From positions 1 to 6,203 of the forward strand of contig JAABPT010000102.1 of NCBI GenBank assembly GCA_011391855.1: a stretch of 6,203 nt of DNA. The letters are read 5' to 3'. The translations under genes and the position numbers were made by a program. The stretch comes from Burkholderiales bacterium. GTDB taxonomy: Bacteria > Pseudomonadota > Gammaproteobacteria > Burkholderiales > Burkholderiaceae_C. Positions 1 through 5,956 of this stretch are shown here, in pieces; the stretch's first letter is position 1; each line of letters starts with the position of its first letter. The notes below the pieces were generated by a model, which had not been told where the DNA came from, did not search any database, and was given only the letters and a program-made list of their open reading frames with translations.

Positions 1-1676
1 GCCAGGAAGCCCTGCAGGTGGTCGAGCAACTGTTCGTACAGCCACTTCTCGCGCGCCAGCGCGCGTTCCTGCGACGACAGCGCCTTGTCCTCGAAGGTCT
101 TCAGCTCCGGCGTGATGTAGCGCTCGGCATTCTTCAGCGTCTGCCGGCGCTGGTAGTCGGCGGGCACCTTGTCCAGGTGCGAACCGGTGACCTCGATATA
201 GAAGCCGTGCACCTTGTTGAACTGCACGCGCAAATTTGGAATGGCGGTGCGCGCGCGCTCGCGCGCCTCCAGGTCCAGCAGGAAGGCGTCGCAGTTCTGG
301 TTGATGCCGCGCAGTTCGTCCAGGTCGGCGTCCACACCCGGCGCAATGACGCCGCCGTCGCGCAGCAGCACCGCGGGTTCGTCGGCGATGGCGCTCAGTG
401 CGTCGAAAAGTGCGGCGTCGGGCGCCAACGCCTCGTGCAGCCGGTCCAGCAGCGGCGTGCCCTGCGGTGCCACGGTGCGCAGCACCGGCAGCGCAGCCAG
501 CGTGGCGCGCAGGCCGGCGAGTTCACGCGGCCGCACCTGGCGCAAGGCGGTGCGCGAGGTGATGCGTTCCACGTCGCTCACGCTGCGCAAGGCCTCGCGC
601 AGCGGCTCGAAACCTTGTTCGATGAGCGCGCCGATGGCCTCGAAGCGTTCGCTGGCCGGTGCGCGGCCGCGTGCCGGGTGCGTGAGCCAGTGGCGCAGCA
701 ACCGGCTGCCCATGCCAGTGCGGCAGGTGTCGAGCAGGCTCAGCAATGTGGGGCTGTCTTCGCCGCGCAGCGTCTGCACCAGTTCCAGGTTGCGGTGCGT
801 GGACGGTGGCAATTCGAGCAGGTCGCTGGCGCGTTCCACGCTGAGCGTGCGCACATGCGCCAATGTGCTGCCCTCGCGGCCCTGGGTGTGCTCGGCAAAA
901 CTCAGCAGCGCGGCGGCGGCGGCGTGCGCGGCGCCCAGGTCCTGGGCGTTGAAGCCGGCGAGCGTGGCCACCTGCAACTGCTCGCGCAGCATGCGTTCTC
1001 CCAAGCCGCTGTCGAACTGCCAGGCCGGGCGCGCGGTGCGTGCGCCACGCGCCTGGCGCAGGGACTCAGGCAACTCGCTGCCGTCGTGCAGGATCTCGGC
1101 CGGGTCCAGCCGCGCCAGCCAGGCGGCCAGGTCGCCCTCAGTGCATTCGGTCACGCCGAGCTGGCCGCTGGCCAGGCCCAGCCAGGCCAGCCCGTAGAGC
1201 AGGCCATCGGGCGACGCGGCACTGGGCCGCCCGCGCTGGCGGTGCACGGCCAGCAGCAGCGTGTCGGCGCGCTCGGCCATCAGTTCGCTGTCGGTCACGG
1301 TGCCGGGCGTGACCACGCGCACTACCTTGCGTTCGACGGGTCCCTTGGCGGTGGCGACATCCCCCACCTGCTCGGCCACGGCCACCGCCTCGCCGAGCTT
1401 GATCAGCCGCGACAGATAGCCTTCCACCGAATGCACCGGCACACCGGCCATCACCACCGGCTCGCCCGCGCTCTGGCCGCGCGTGGTGAGCGTGATGTCG
1501 AGCAGGCGGTTGGCCTTGCGCGCGTCGTCGAAGAACAGCTCGTAGAAATCGCCCATGCGATAGAAGACGAGCGTGTCGGGGAAGTCGGCTTTGATGCGCA
1601 GGTACTGGGCCATCATGGGCGTGTGGGCCGGCTCGCTAGGGCGCTGTGCGTTGCCTGTCATTGTCTTGTCGGTCAT
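1..1676 (-). CDS. mutS: DNA mismatch repair protein MutS (3' end outside window)
   Basis: MutS binds base mismatches and small loops as a dimer and, with MutL, starts methyl-directed repair in the cytoplasm. The minus strand reads open for 558 codons to the window edge. Residues about 19-135 form the mismatch-recognition domain, with the GDFYELF motif at 42-48; F44 and E46 match the Phe-x-Glu that wedges into the mismatch (F36/E38 in E. coli). It is followed by the VAEQVGD...KGPVERKVVR...TPGT block, the connector, the lever core (STHRNLEL, GMGSRLLRHWL) and the clamp (QFNKVHGFYIEVT, LKNAERYITPELK). It stops near AREKWLYEQLLDHL, so the Walker ATPase domain and helix-turn-helix are beyond base 1. 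Family members are about 850-880 residues. The ATG at 1676 overlaps the upstream stop as TGATG; no clear ribosome site is seen, which fits translational coupling. ATGs at 1661 and 1616 are alternatives. I see no frameshift. Confidence 0.97.
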   Translation of the reverse strand, partial: MTDKTMTGNAQRPSEPAHTPMMAQYLRIKADFPDTLVFYRMGDFYELFFDDARKANRLLDITLTTRGQSAGEPVVMAGVPVHSVEGYLSRLIKLGEAVAVAEQVGDVATAKGPVERKVVRVVTPGTVTDSELMAERADTLLLAVHRQRGRPSAASPDGLLYGLAWLGLASGQLGVTECTEGDLAAWLARLDPAEILHDGSELPESLRQARGARTARPAWQFDSGLGERMLREQLQVATLAGFNAQDLGAAHAAAAALLSFAEHTQGREGSTLAHVRTLSVERASDLLELPPSTHRNLELVQTLRGEDSPTLLSLLDTCRTGMGSRLLRHWLTHPARGRAPASERFEAIGALIEQGFEPLREALRSVSDVERITSRTALRQVRPRELAGLRATLAALPVLRTVAPQGTPLLDRLHEALAPDAALFDALSAIADEPAVLLRDGGVIAPGVDADLDELRGINQNCDAFLLDLEARERARTAIPNLRVQFNKVHGFYIEVTGSHLDKVPADYQRRQTLKNAERYITPELKTFEDKALSSQERALAREKWLYEQLLDHLQGFL

Positions 1677-2740
1677 CAGGCAGACGGGTTCGTTGGATCG
1701 AAGCCGGACTGTTCGGCCCAGGCCGTAAAGAGGTCTCGCAACTCTGGTGGCAGCTCCAGCACGAAGTCGAGGTCCATCGGATAGCTGTCCCGCAAGAAGT
1801 ACCGCGTTGCGTCCAGCAGCACATTGCCCTGCCGCGCATCTTTGCCCTTCTTGGCTGGATTGCGTTCGGGTTTGAGGCTGAGCCAGAGTTTGTGGACGGC
1901 CATCCAGCGCGGATCGGGTACGTAAAGCGGGCAAGCTCCCGGTTTGTTTGTCGTCACCACGCATCGCACGGGTGTCCCACGGAGCAGCCATTCCTGCTCC
2001 TCCAGCGTGGTCATGGGCTCGAAGGCTTCGTTGTTCGGTAGAGGGTGGGTGCTGGGTGCAGCCAACAGTTCCACTTCATAGCCAGCATCGTTGACCGCCT
2101 GGTAGGGCTTGCGCCTGTTGATTGCGTACGTGTTGTCGATTCGCTTGAGCACGGACATGAGGGATGCCCGCCCGCTCGCTGCTGGATGCGGCGCGGATGG
2201 CGCGATGGCCGCCAGCGAGACCCTGGTGTTCCGGCACCAGGCCAAATCGAAGTCCTCAGTGGCTTCGTTGCCCACCGGGAACCGCGCACCGCAGACCATC
2301 TCATAGGCAGCGAATGCGTTGGTGCCGACGACCAGCACGTCATAGCCCAACAGACCGTGCAGATCCAGCGCGCGCAGCAGGCGCCCTTGCTGCTCTGCCA
2401 GTTGGGGCAGGCGCAGCGCCCGGCAGAGCTTGACGCGATCTTGAACCAGGGCGCTCAGCGATGCCCTGCGCACTTGCAGGCGCTCGCGTTCAGCCGAGTA
2501 TTCGGCGAACTGGCGTTCGGTCTCCGGTGACCGAACCCCCTGTGTGGTGCCGGAGTCGGACGTGGTCTTCTTGACCGCAAGGTAGTCTTTGCCGTTCTTG
2601 CTCTGCCAGAACATGCTGGTGGGCATCGCATCGAGTTCGCGCTCAATGTCAACCAGTTGCTCGTAGCCGGCTTCGAGGTTGGCAATCGATCGCTGAGCAT
2701 CGGCAGAAAACGGGACGAAGTCTGTCTTCTTGTACGTCAT
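1676..2740 (-). CDS. GSU2403-type nucleotidyltransferase-fold protein
   Basis: This is an intact 354-residue protein. Its N-terminal third (about 1-125) is helical and charged, possibly coiled coil at 75-120. A nucleotidyltransferase core follows: GTNAFAAYE at 139-147 fits the glycine-rich first motif, and TEDFDLAW at 161-168 supplies the two acidic metal ligands (D163, D165). GYEVELL at 220-226 may give the third acid (E224). The C-terminal part has YVPDPRWMAVHKLWLSLK (273-290) and a KKGKDARQGNVL stretch, usual in the GSU2403/COG5397 group (Pfam NTP_transf_8). The substrate is unknown; a nucleotidyl transfer role is inferred from fold only. The start ATG has no G-rich ribosome site and lies 12 bases after the helicase-remnant stop. 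The stop overlaps the mutS ATG by one base. It appears less GC-rich than mutS, which hints at acquisition. Family call fairly sure, function open. Confidence 0.8.
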   Translation of the reverse strand: MTYKKTDFVPFSADAQRSIANLEAGYEQLVDIERELDAMPTSMFWQSKNGKDYLAVKKTTSDSGTTQGVRSPETERQFAEYSAERERLQVRRASLSALVQDRVKLCRALRLPQLAEQQGRLLRALDLHGLLGYDVLVVGTNAFAAYEMVCGARFPVGNEATEDFDLAWCRNTRVSLAAIAPSAPHPAASGRASLMSVLKRIDNTYAINRRKPYQAVNDAGYEVELLAAPSTHPLPNNEAFEPMTTLEEQEWLLRGTPVRCVVTTNKPGACPLYVPDPRWMAVHKLWLSLKPERNPAKKGKDARQGNVLLDATRYFLRDSYPMDLDFVLELPPELRDLFTAWAEQSGFDPTNPSA

Positions 2741-2749
2741 AGGTATTTG

Positions 2750-2755
2750 ATTCTA
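2750..2755 (-). promoter_or_regulatory. Possible -10 element for the nucleotidyltransferase gene
   Basis: Minus-strand TAGAAT (one mismatch to TATAAT) sits only 9 bases before the ATG, so a transcript from it would be almost leaderless. That would agree with the missing Shine-Dalgarno sequence. No convincing -35 hexamer is present at 16-18 bases upstream. The TAG is also the helicase-remnant stop codon. Weak call based on one hexamer in an AT-rich stretch. Confidence 0.2.
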
Positions 2756-3147
2756 AACAAATTCCACCTGAAATACTGAATTTCTATCTTGATAGGTGGA
2801 AGTCCGTCCAGAACTTGCCGGAGAGTTGCCGTCATCGCTGATGGCCTCCGCTGCCACTCGATACCCCATCGCGCGATAGCCCCGCTGTCGCTTGTCCCAC
2901 ATCCGCAGCAATGCCGGGTGGCCGGCGTCGACGAAGTCGATGATGCGCACATCGGTCTTGTTGGCGTGTTCTCGGTGCAGGCGGCCCGCGTGCTGCTGCA
3001 GCGTGCCTTTCCAGGAAACGGGCATCGCCAGCACCAAGGTATCCAGTGCGGGATGATCGAAACCTTCGCCAGACGAGCTTCCCGGTGGACAGCAGGATGC
3101 GGGGTGCCTGCGGCGCCAGCACGTCAAGTTCCGAAATCAGCGTGGCC
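2753..3147 (-). pseudogene. SF2 (DEAD/DEAH, TOTE-like) helicase, C-terminal remnant, frameshifted
   Basis: Two minus-strand frames together rebuild the second RecA-like domain of a superfamily 2 helicase. The upstream frame gives ATLISELD...APRILLSTGKLV (about 3147-3072). The next frame gives GEGFDHPALDTLVLAMP, then SWKGTLQQHAGRLHREH, a motif VI with its arginines, then VRIIDFVDAGHPALL and a RMWDKRQRGYRAMGYRV tail, ending at the TAG at 2753-2755. The frames join if one extra base is removed at 3071 (GTC-T-GGC), a one-base insertion. Everything N-terminal (motifs I-IV and any primase or nuclease domains) is absent; homology stops at 3147, where a possible IS end begins. The tail resembles helicases of the TOTE conflict systems and related DEAD/DEAH proteins, usually several hundred residues longer. 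No function is expected from this piece. Confidence 0.82.
2762..2801. repeat. Inverted repeat in AT-rich leader of the nucleotidyltransferase gene
   Basis: The plus strand has TTCCACCT at 2762-2769 and its exact complement AGGTGGAA at 2794-2801, 24 bases apart. A shorter pair, GAAAT (2770-2774) and ATTTC (2780-2784), is nested inside. The repeat lies in the most AT-rich stretch of the window, just upstream of the ATG at 2740, and overlaps the end of the helicase remnant. It could be an operator or an RNA hairpin controlling the nucleotidyltransferase-mutS transcript; this is inference. Confidence 0.45.
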
Positions 3148-3361
3148 TGAACCGCACCGGGTTTCGAGGAGGCCTGTTGGCTTGAGTCAGACCGGCTTGG
3201 CCTGACCGTTTTGGCGGTTCGTTTTCTCTCTCCTCCAGCCGTGGCTGCCTGCGGGATTTCGTTGTCCACCGGCAACTGCCCCTCAGATTGCGCTCGCCCA
3301 GTCGACATCGTCACGTTATGGCGCATGACCGACGGCCAACCGCAAAGAGCGCTTGTGCGAG
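3148..3361. other. Non-coding interval starting with a possible IS terminal repeat
   Basis: No frame here resembles a known protein. The plus-strand interval opens with TGAACCGCACCGGGTTTCG at 3148, abutting the last recognisable helicase codon (3145-3147). The TG start and the AACCGC-ACCGGGTTT pattern resemble my recollection of ends of IS3-family elements, which end TG...CA. I find no matching ...GGTTCA end downstream and no transposase fragment, so it would be a solo end or eroded remnant. The interval closes at the vapC stop codon. The IS assignment is tentative. Confidence 0.35.
3186..3206 (+). terminator. Hairpin with downstream T-rich stretch
   Basis: The arms GTCAGACC (3186-3193) and GGCCTGAC (3199-3206) pair over 8 positions, one of them a G-T wobble, around a GGCTT loop (3194-3198). 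On the plus strand it is followed by CGTTTTGGCGGTTCGTTTTC, which loosely resembles a terminator tail but lacks a continuous T run. Read on the minus strand it lies downstream of vapC with no T run. It may instead be internal structure of the putative IS remnant. Confidence 0.25.
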
Positions 3362-3757
3362 TCACCGCATCAGCGTCATGCCCGCGCTCCTCGCGGCGCC
3401 AGCGTCGAAGGTCATCGTCGCCGTGCAACCCTGGGCATGCGCGATGCGCTCGATCAGTCCATCAGCGAAGTCGGCGCCGCCCGCGGCGTACCGGCGTTGC
3501 GCCTGCAGCACGAGGTCGGCTCGATCGATCAGGATTTCCTTGCTGCGCAGCAACAGATCCAGCGCCTCGGCCACCTGCTCGCGGGCTAGGCGGTAACTCT
3601 ACTCGAGCACCCAGACCAGTTCGATGACGGCCACCAGCGGCACGAAGCCTGGAGCGTCGCTCGTCAGGCTCTCGATCAGTCGCGTGGCCTTGGGCGACTG
3701 CTTCGGATCGTCCTGCATGATGTAGCGCACGACGACGTTCGTGTCGAGCCCGATCAT
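3362..3757 (-). pseudogene. vapC: VapC-type PIN-domain toxin interrupted by one amber codon
   Basis: VapC toxins are small PIN-domain ribonucleases that cut RNA, often tRNA, and are held inactive by VapB. This frame spans 131 residues plus stop, the normal family length. It starts MIGLDTNVVVRYIM, and every expected acidic residue is present: D5, E46 (ELVWVLE), D96 and D99 (ADFAD), and D118 (TFD). Codon 53, in LVWVLE-stop-SYRLAREQV, is TAG (3601-3599), probably from a CAG by one transition. The frame continues without shift to the TGA at 3364-3362. As it stands only 52 residues are made, lacking two of the acidic positions, so the toxin should be dead unless the amber is suppressed. The ATG overlaps the antitoxin stop by four bases (ATGA), the usual coupled arrangement. 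Confidence 0.88.
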
Positions 3758-3996
3758 CGGGCGCGCGCTCCTCGCGCCGCGATGGCCGCGTTCATCTCGC
3801 TGACGGTGACGGCCTGCGCGGGCTTGGCGAACCGGCCCTTGAGTTCCCGCACCGAGCGGGTGGAGGCGACCACTTCGAAGCGGCCCGGCTCGACCTGGAC
3901 GAACTCGACGCGGTCACCCGCCTCGACGTTCAGGGCGCTTCGCACGTCGGCCGGAATGGTGATCTGACCCTTGCTGGTGAGCTTAGCGGTAGACAT
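3754..3996 (-). CDS. vapB: VapB-type antitoxin, AbrB/MazE/SpoVT DNA-binding fold
   Basis: This is an 80-residue protein. Residues about 4-48 form a swapped-hairpin AbrB domain, recognisable by KLTSKGQITIPADVRSAL and the GDRVEF strand. Such proteins dimerise, bind operator DNA and, through a C-terminal extension (about 48-80, RSVRELKGRFAKP...MNAAIAARG), wrap around the PIN toxin. The start at 3996 is supported by AGGAG seven bases upstream; an ATG six bases earlier is out of frame. The stop overlaps the vapC ATG as ATGA. A perfect palindrome just upstream is a likely autoregulatory operator. With the toxin gene broken, the antitoxin appears orphaned but intact. Family call firm; the VapB label rests on the partner. 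Confidence 0.92.
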   Translation of the reverse strand: MSTAKLTSKGQITIPADVRSALNVEAGDRVEFVQVEPGRFEVVASTRSVRELKGRFAKPAQAVTVSEMNAAIAARGARAR

Positions 3997-4003
3997 GGCA
4001 TGA

Positions 4004-4008
4004 CTCCT
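4004..4008 (-). promoter_or_regulatory. Ribosome binding site of vapB
   Basis: Minus-strand AGGAG, seven bases before the ATG at 3996. It decides the start between two nearby ATGs, the other of which (4002) is out of frame and too close to the site. Confidence 0.8.
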
Positions 4009-4012
4009 GCTT

Positions 4013-4030
4013 CCTTACTTTATTGTAAGG
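4013..4030. promoter_or_regulatory. Palindromic operator and -10 region of vapBC
   Basis: CCTTACTTTATTGTAAGG is a perfect inverted repeat with 6-base arms and a 6-base centre, 16 bases upstream of the vapB ATG and 4 bases from the ribosome site. The minus strand contains TACAAT (4027-4022), a good -10 hexamer, so a bound repressor would cover the promoter. No clear -35 is seen in the GC-rich upstream DNA. Autorepression by VapB-like AbrB antitoxins is known in the family; its use here is inferred. Confidence 0.6.
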
Positions 4031-4470
4031 ATATCGGCCGGGCGAGCGAGTGGAAGGCTCAACGGCGCCGTGCAATCCGCCGGGGTCGGGCGCTATTGGC
4101 CGCCGTCGGCCAGGGGAACAGGAGGGGACGGCGAGGTCGACGCTCGGCGATGAGCCCCTGTCGCCCTGGACGCAAGTAGTCACTCCCCGGAACTGCGCTA
4201 TCAAGGGGGTGTGAATGGAGAGGTCGTCCTGCAGCCGTTCGGCGGTGGAGACCGGGTCGGTCATGGAGCCGAGGATCTTGGGCGAGGGGCAAGGGGCACC
4301 CGGCGGGCGATGGTGTCCTCGTGCGCAACTGGATCGGGCCGGAATCGGACCCCGCCGCCCCGGCCCGCCGCAAGCCAATGAGCCAGGCGGCCGCGATGGT
4401 CCGGACCTGACAAGCTGCGGCGGCCGCGTGGGGTGCAGCGTGGCGAGCCACAGGCCAAGGTCAGGGCGCG
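4031..4470. other. Gene-free interval between the hydrolase and vapB
   Basis: Several overlapping frames are open on both strands, as expected in GC-rich DNA, but none has a ribosome site, a family resemblance I trust, or a consistent codon bias. One minus-strand frame has ILGSMTDPVSTAERLQDDLS near 4280-4220, faintly like a small uncharacterised domain, but without its surroundings. Two GGCGGCCGCG repeats (4386-4395, 4419-4428) flank a perfect palindrome GGTCCGGACC (4398-4407). It may be an eroded gene or plain intergenic DNA. Confidence 0.4.
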
Positions 4471-5748
4471 TTATGCCGACACGGTGGCCCTGCACGCCGC
4501 CGGGTGTCGTTGGGAAAGCCAGACCTTGACCTGCTGGTAGACCTCGGGCGAGGTTTGCAATTCCAGATGGTTGGTCTTGAGGGCCACCCACTGGTGTTCC
4601 GGGGGGATGGGCAGCGCGTAGCGCGGGTCGGGGTGGCGGCAGAGTGCGCTGTCCAGCGGCACGAGGCCATCACCGATCAGCCGCGCCTGCACCGAATCAG
4701 CGGTGTCGCTGGTCACCGCTCCAATGGCGTAGGCCTCGACACCCGTGGGCAACGGCACCGGCGTGCGTACGTCCGCGCGGAAGGCAAACCGGTCCTGGCC
4801 CTTCCAGTCACTGTCGAGCAGGCTGCCAAATCGCAGGTCGGTGATGCCGGCGCTGCGCACCTCGCCCAGGCGCATGAGCGGTTCGGTGTACGGACTCAGC
4901 GAGAGCAGCATGTTGAGGCGCTGGCCGCTGCGCTCCAGCGGTGCGCCATGGTGCGGCGCGCCCAGGAATACGAGTTTGCCGACCTTGCAAGGCCAGTCCT
5001 GCGCGTCCTGCACGGCCTGATGCAGGGCACTGCGGGCGACCAGCCCGCCCATGCTGTGCGTCACGAGATCGATGCACTCCAGCGGCACGGGCCAAGCCCG
5101 CTCCAGTGCGTTCATCAGCGCGGCGAATTCACGCCCGTTCGTGGAAATGTGGCGACCGCCATTGTAGTGCAGGTGGATCGGCGTGACGCCCAGATCGCGG
5201 GCCAGCGCGGCACCGAAGTCGGTGCCATGGCGCGCCCATTGCAGGTCGCCCATGCACAGGCCGTGCACCAGCACCACGACCCTGCCGCTGGCGTTCGGCA
5301 GCGCTGCGGCCAGGGCCTGCGGCTCGAGCGTGAGCGCGACCCCGTCGCTGCGCAGGCGCATCTTGATCGCCAGCGGGTTCGAGCGCGCCTCGAGCCAGTC
5401 CCCCATGACGCCGTTCAGCGCAGCCAGCAGTGCCTCGTACCCGGGCCTGGCGCTCCGCTTGGCGAGCAAGGGCTCAAGCAGCCCCAGCGCCGTGTCGACG
5501 ATGCTGCCGACCAGGTGGGTGACGATGCGCACCGTGGCGTAGACGAAAGCGGTGACGCCCCGGGTCCGGCCCGACGGCGGCGGTCGAGTTCCGGGCAGTC
5601 TGGCCACATTGGCGTGCATGGCCTCGACCAGGCCAGCCAAGCCGGCAACGGCTTCGACGGCCAGGCGACCGGCCCCGCGCAGGTCGCCACCCATGCTGGA
5701 CTCTGGCGCCGGTTTGCACGTATCGATGACACCCTGCTTCAGACGCAT
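4471..5748 (-). CDS. Alpha/beta hydrolase, esterase/lipase family (PGAP1-like)
   Basis: This is a 425-residue hydrolase, expected to cleave an ester of unknown identity. An N-terminal helical region (about 20-120) precedes the fold. VVVLVHGLCM (157-166) gives the first strand and oxyanion HG. THSMGGL (230-236) is the nucleophile elbow with S232 and threonine in the usual first glycine position. FLGAPHHGAPLERSG (261-275) is typical of PGAP1-like lipases. D360 (LIGDGLVPLDSAL) and H394 (TNHLELQTSPEVYQQVKVWL) complete the triad. There is no clear signal peptide; the hydrophobic stretch at 63-90 could associate with membrane. The ATG at 5748 is the first after an in-frame TAG but has no good ribosome site. 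M19 (5694), just before GGDLRGAGRLAVEA where the recognisable region begins, may be the true start. The gene stands alone: 208 bases follow the ABC remnant and a long gap follows its stop. Confidence 0.88.
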   Translation of the reverse strand: MRLKQGVIDTCKPAPESSMGGDLRGAGRLAVEAVAGLAGLVEAMHANVARLPGTRPPPSGRTRGVTAFVYATVRIVTHLVGSIVDTALGLLEPLLAKRSARPGYEALLAALNGVMGDWLEARSNPLAIKMRLRSDGVALTLEPQALAAALPNASGRVVVLVHGLCMGDLQWARHGTDFGAALARDLGVTPIHLHYNGGRHISTNGREFAALMNALERAWPVPLECIDLVTHSMGGLVARSALHQAVQDAQDWPCKVGKLVFLGAPHHGAPLERSGQRLNMLLSLSPYTEPLMRLGEVRSAGITDLRFGSLLDSDWKGQDRFAFRADVRTPVPLPTGVEAYAIGAVTSDTADSVQARLIGDGLVPLDSALCRHPDPRYALPIPPEHQWVALKTNHLELQTSPEVYQQVKVWLSQRHPAACRATVSA

Positions 5749-5956
5749 GCGCTCACACTACCGACGGCCATGCCGTCGCCATTTGATCGAGCGCAGGGCC
5801 CCACGGCGTTCGATTGGAGAGAGCTCTCAGGAACCGATCGCATGCTGCTCGATCTGCTGAGGCCGGGCCTGCCGGGCCAGCCGCCACCGAAGATCATCAT
5901 TGCGCAAGCCACCGCAGCACGCGCCTTGCAGTGGAGCCCTGCGGGTCTTCGACAGA
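5749..5956. other. Intergenic region upstream of the hydrolase
   Basis: This 208-base gap between the ABC remnant stop and the hydrolase ATG has no supported gene. A plus-strand frame from 5769 (MPSPFDRAQGPTAFDWRELS...) runs across it and on over the ABC remnant, but it lacks a ribosome site and turns arginine- and alanine-rich where it becomes antisense. The gap contains the perfect palindrome GAGAGCTCTC (5819-5828), the hairpin at 5762-5778 and a doubled GCCGGGCC near 5864-5881. I see no convincing promoter hexamers. Confidence 0.4.
5762..5778. repeat. Perfect hairpin in front of the hydrolase gene
   Basis: CGACGGC (5762-5768) and GCCGTCG (5772-5778) form a 7-base-pair stem with a 3-base loop, starting 13 bases upstream of the hydrolase ATG at 5748. 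It would sit in the leader near where a ribosome binds, if 5748 is the start. There is no T run for a terminator on the minus strand. It could be an operator, a leader hairpin or chance in GC-rich DNA. Confidence 0.4.

Noticed and set aside
18..1784. A 588-codon plus-strand open frame
   Set aside because: It is the codon-aligned antisense of mutS; it exists because TTA, CTA and TCA codons are rare in GC-rich genes. Its protein is low-complexity and resembles no family.
2832..3428. A 198-codon minus-strand frame as an intact gene
   Set aside because: Only its middle (ATLISELD...STGKLV) is helicase-like. After the frameshift at 3071 it becomes nonsense, and before 3147 it translates the putative IS sequence.
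3362..3574. The 70-codon downstream half of VapC as an independent gene
   Set aside because: It begins at an internal GTG with no ribosome site; its sequence is the second half of a PIN domain continuous with the upstream half.
3211..3627. Plus-strand frames over the IS-like interval and vapC as transposase or other genes
   Set aside because: They show no transposase motif and turn into antisense of the VapC frame.
3983..4591. A 202-codon minus-strand frame between the hydrolase end and vapB
   Set aside because: It overlaps both flanking genes out of frame, is proline- and arginine-rich and shows no reliable domain.
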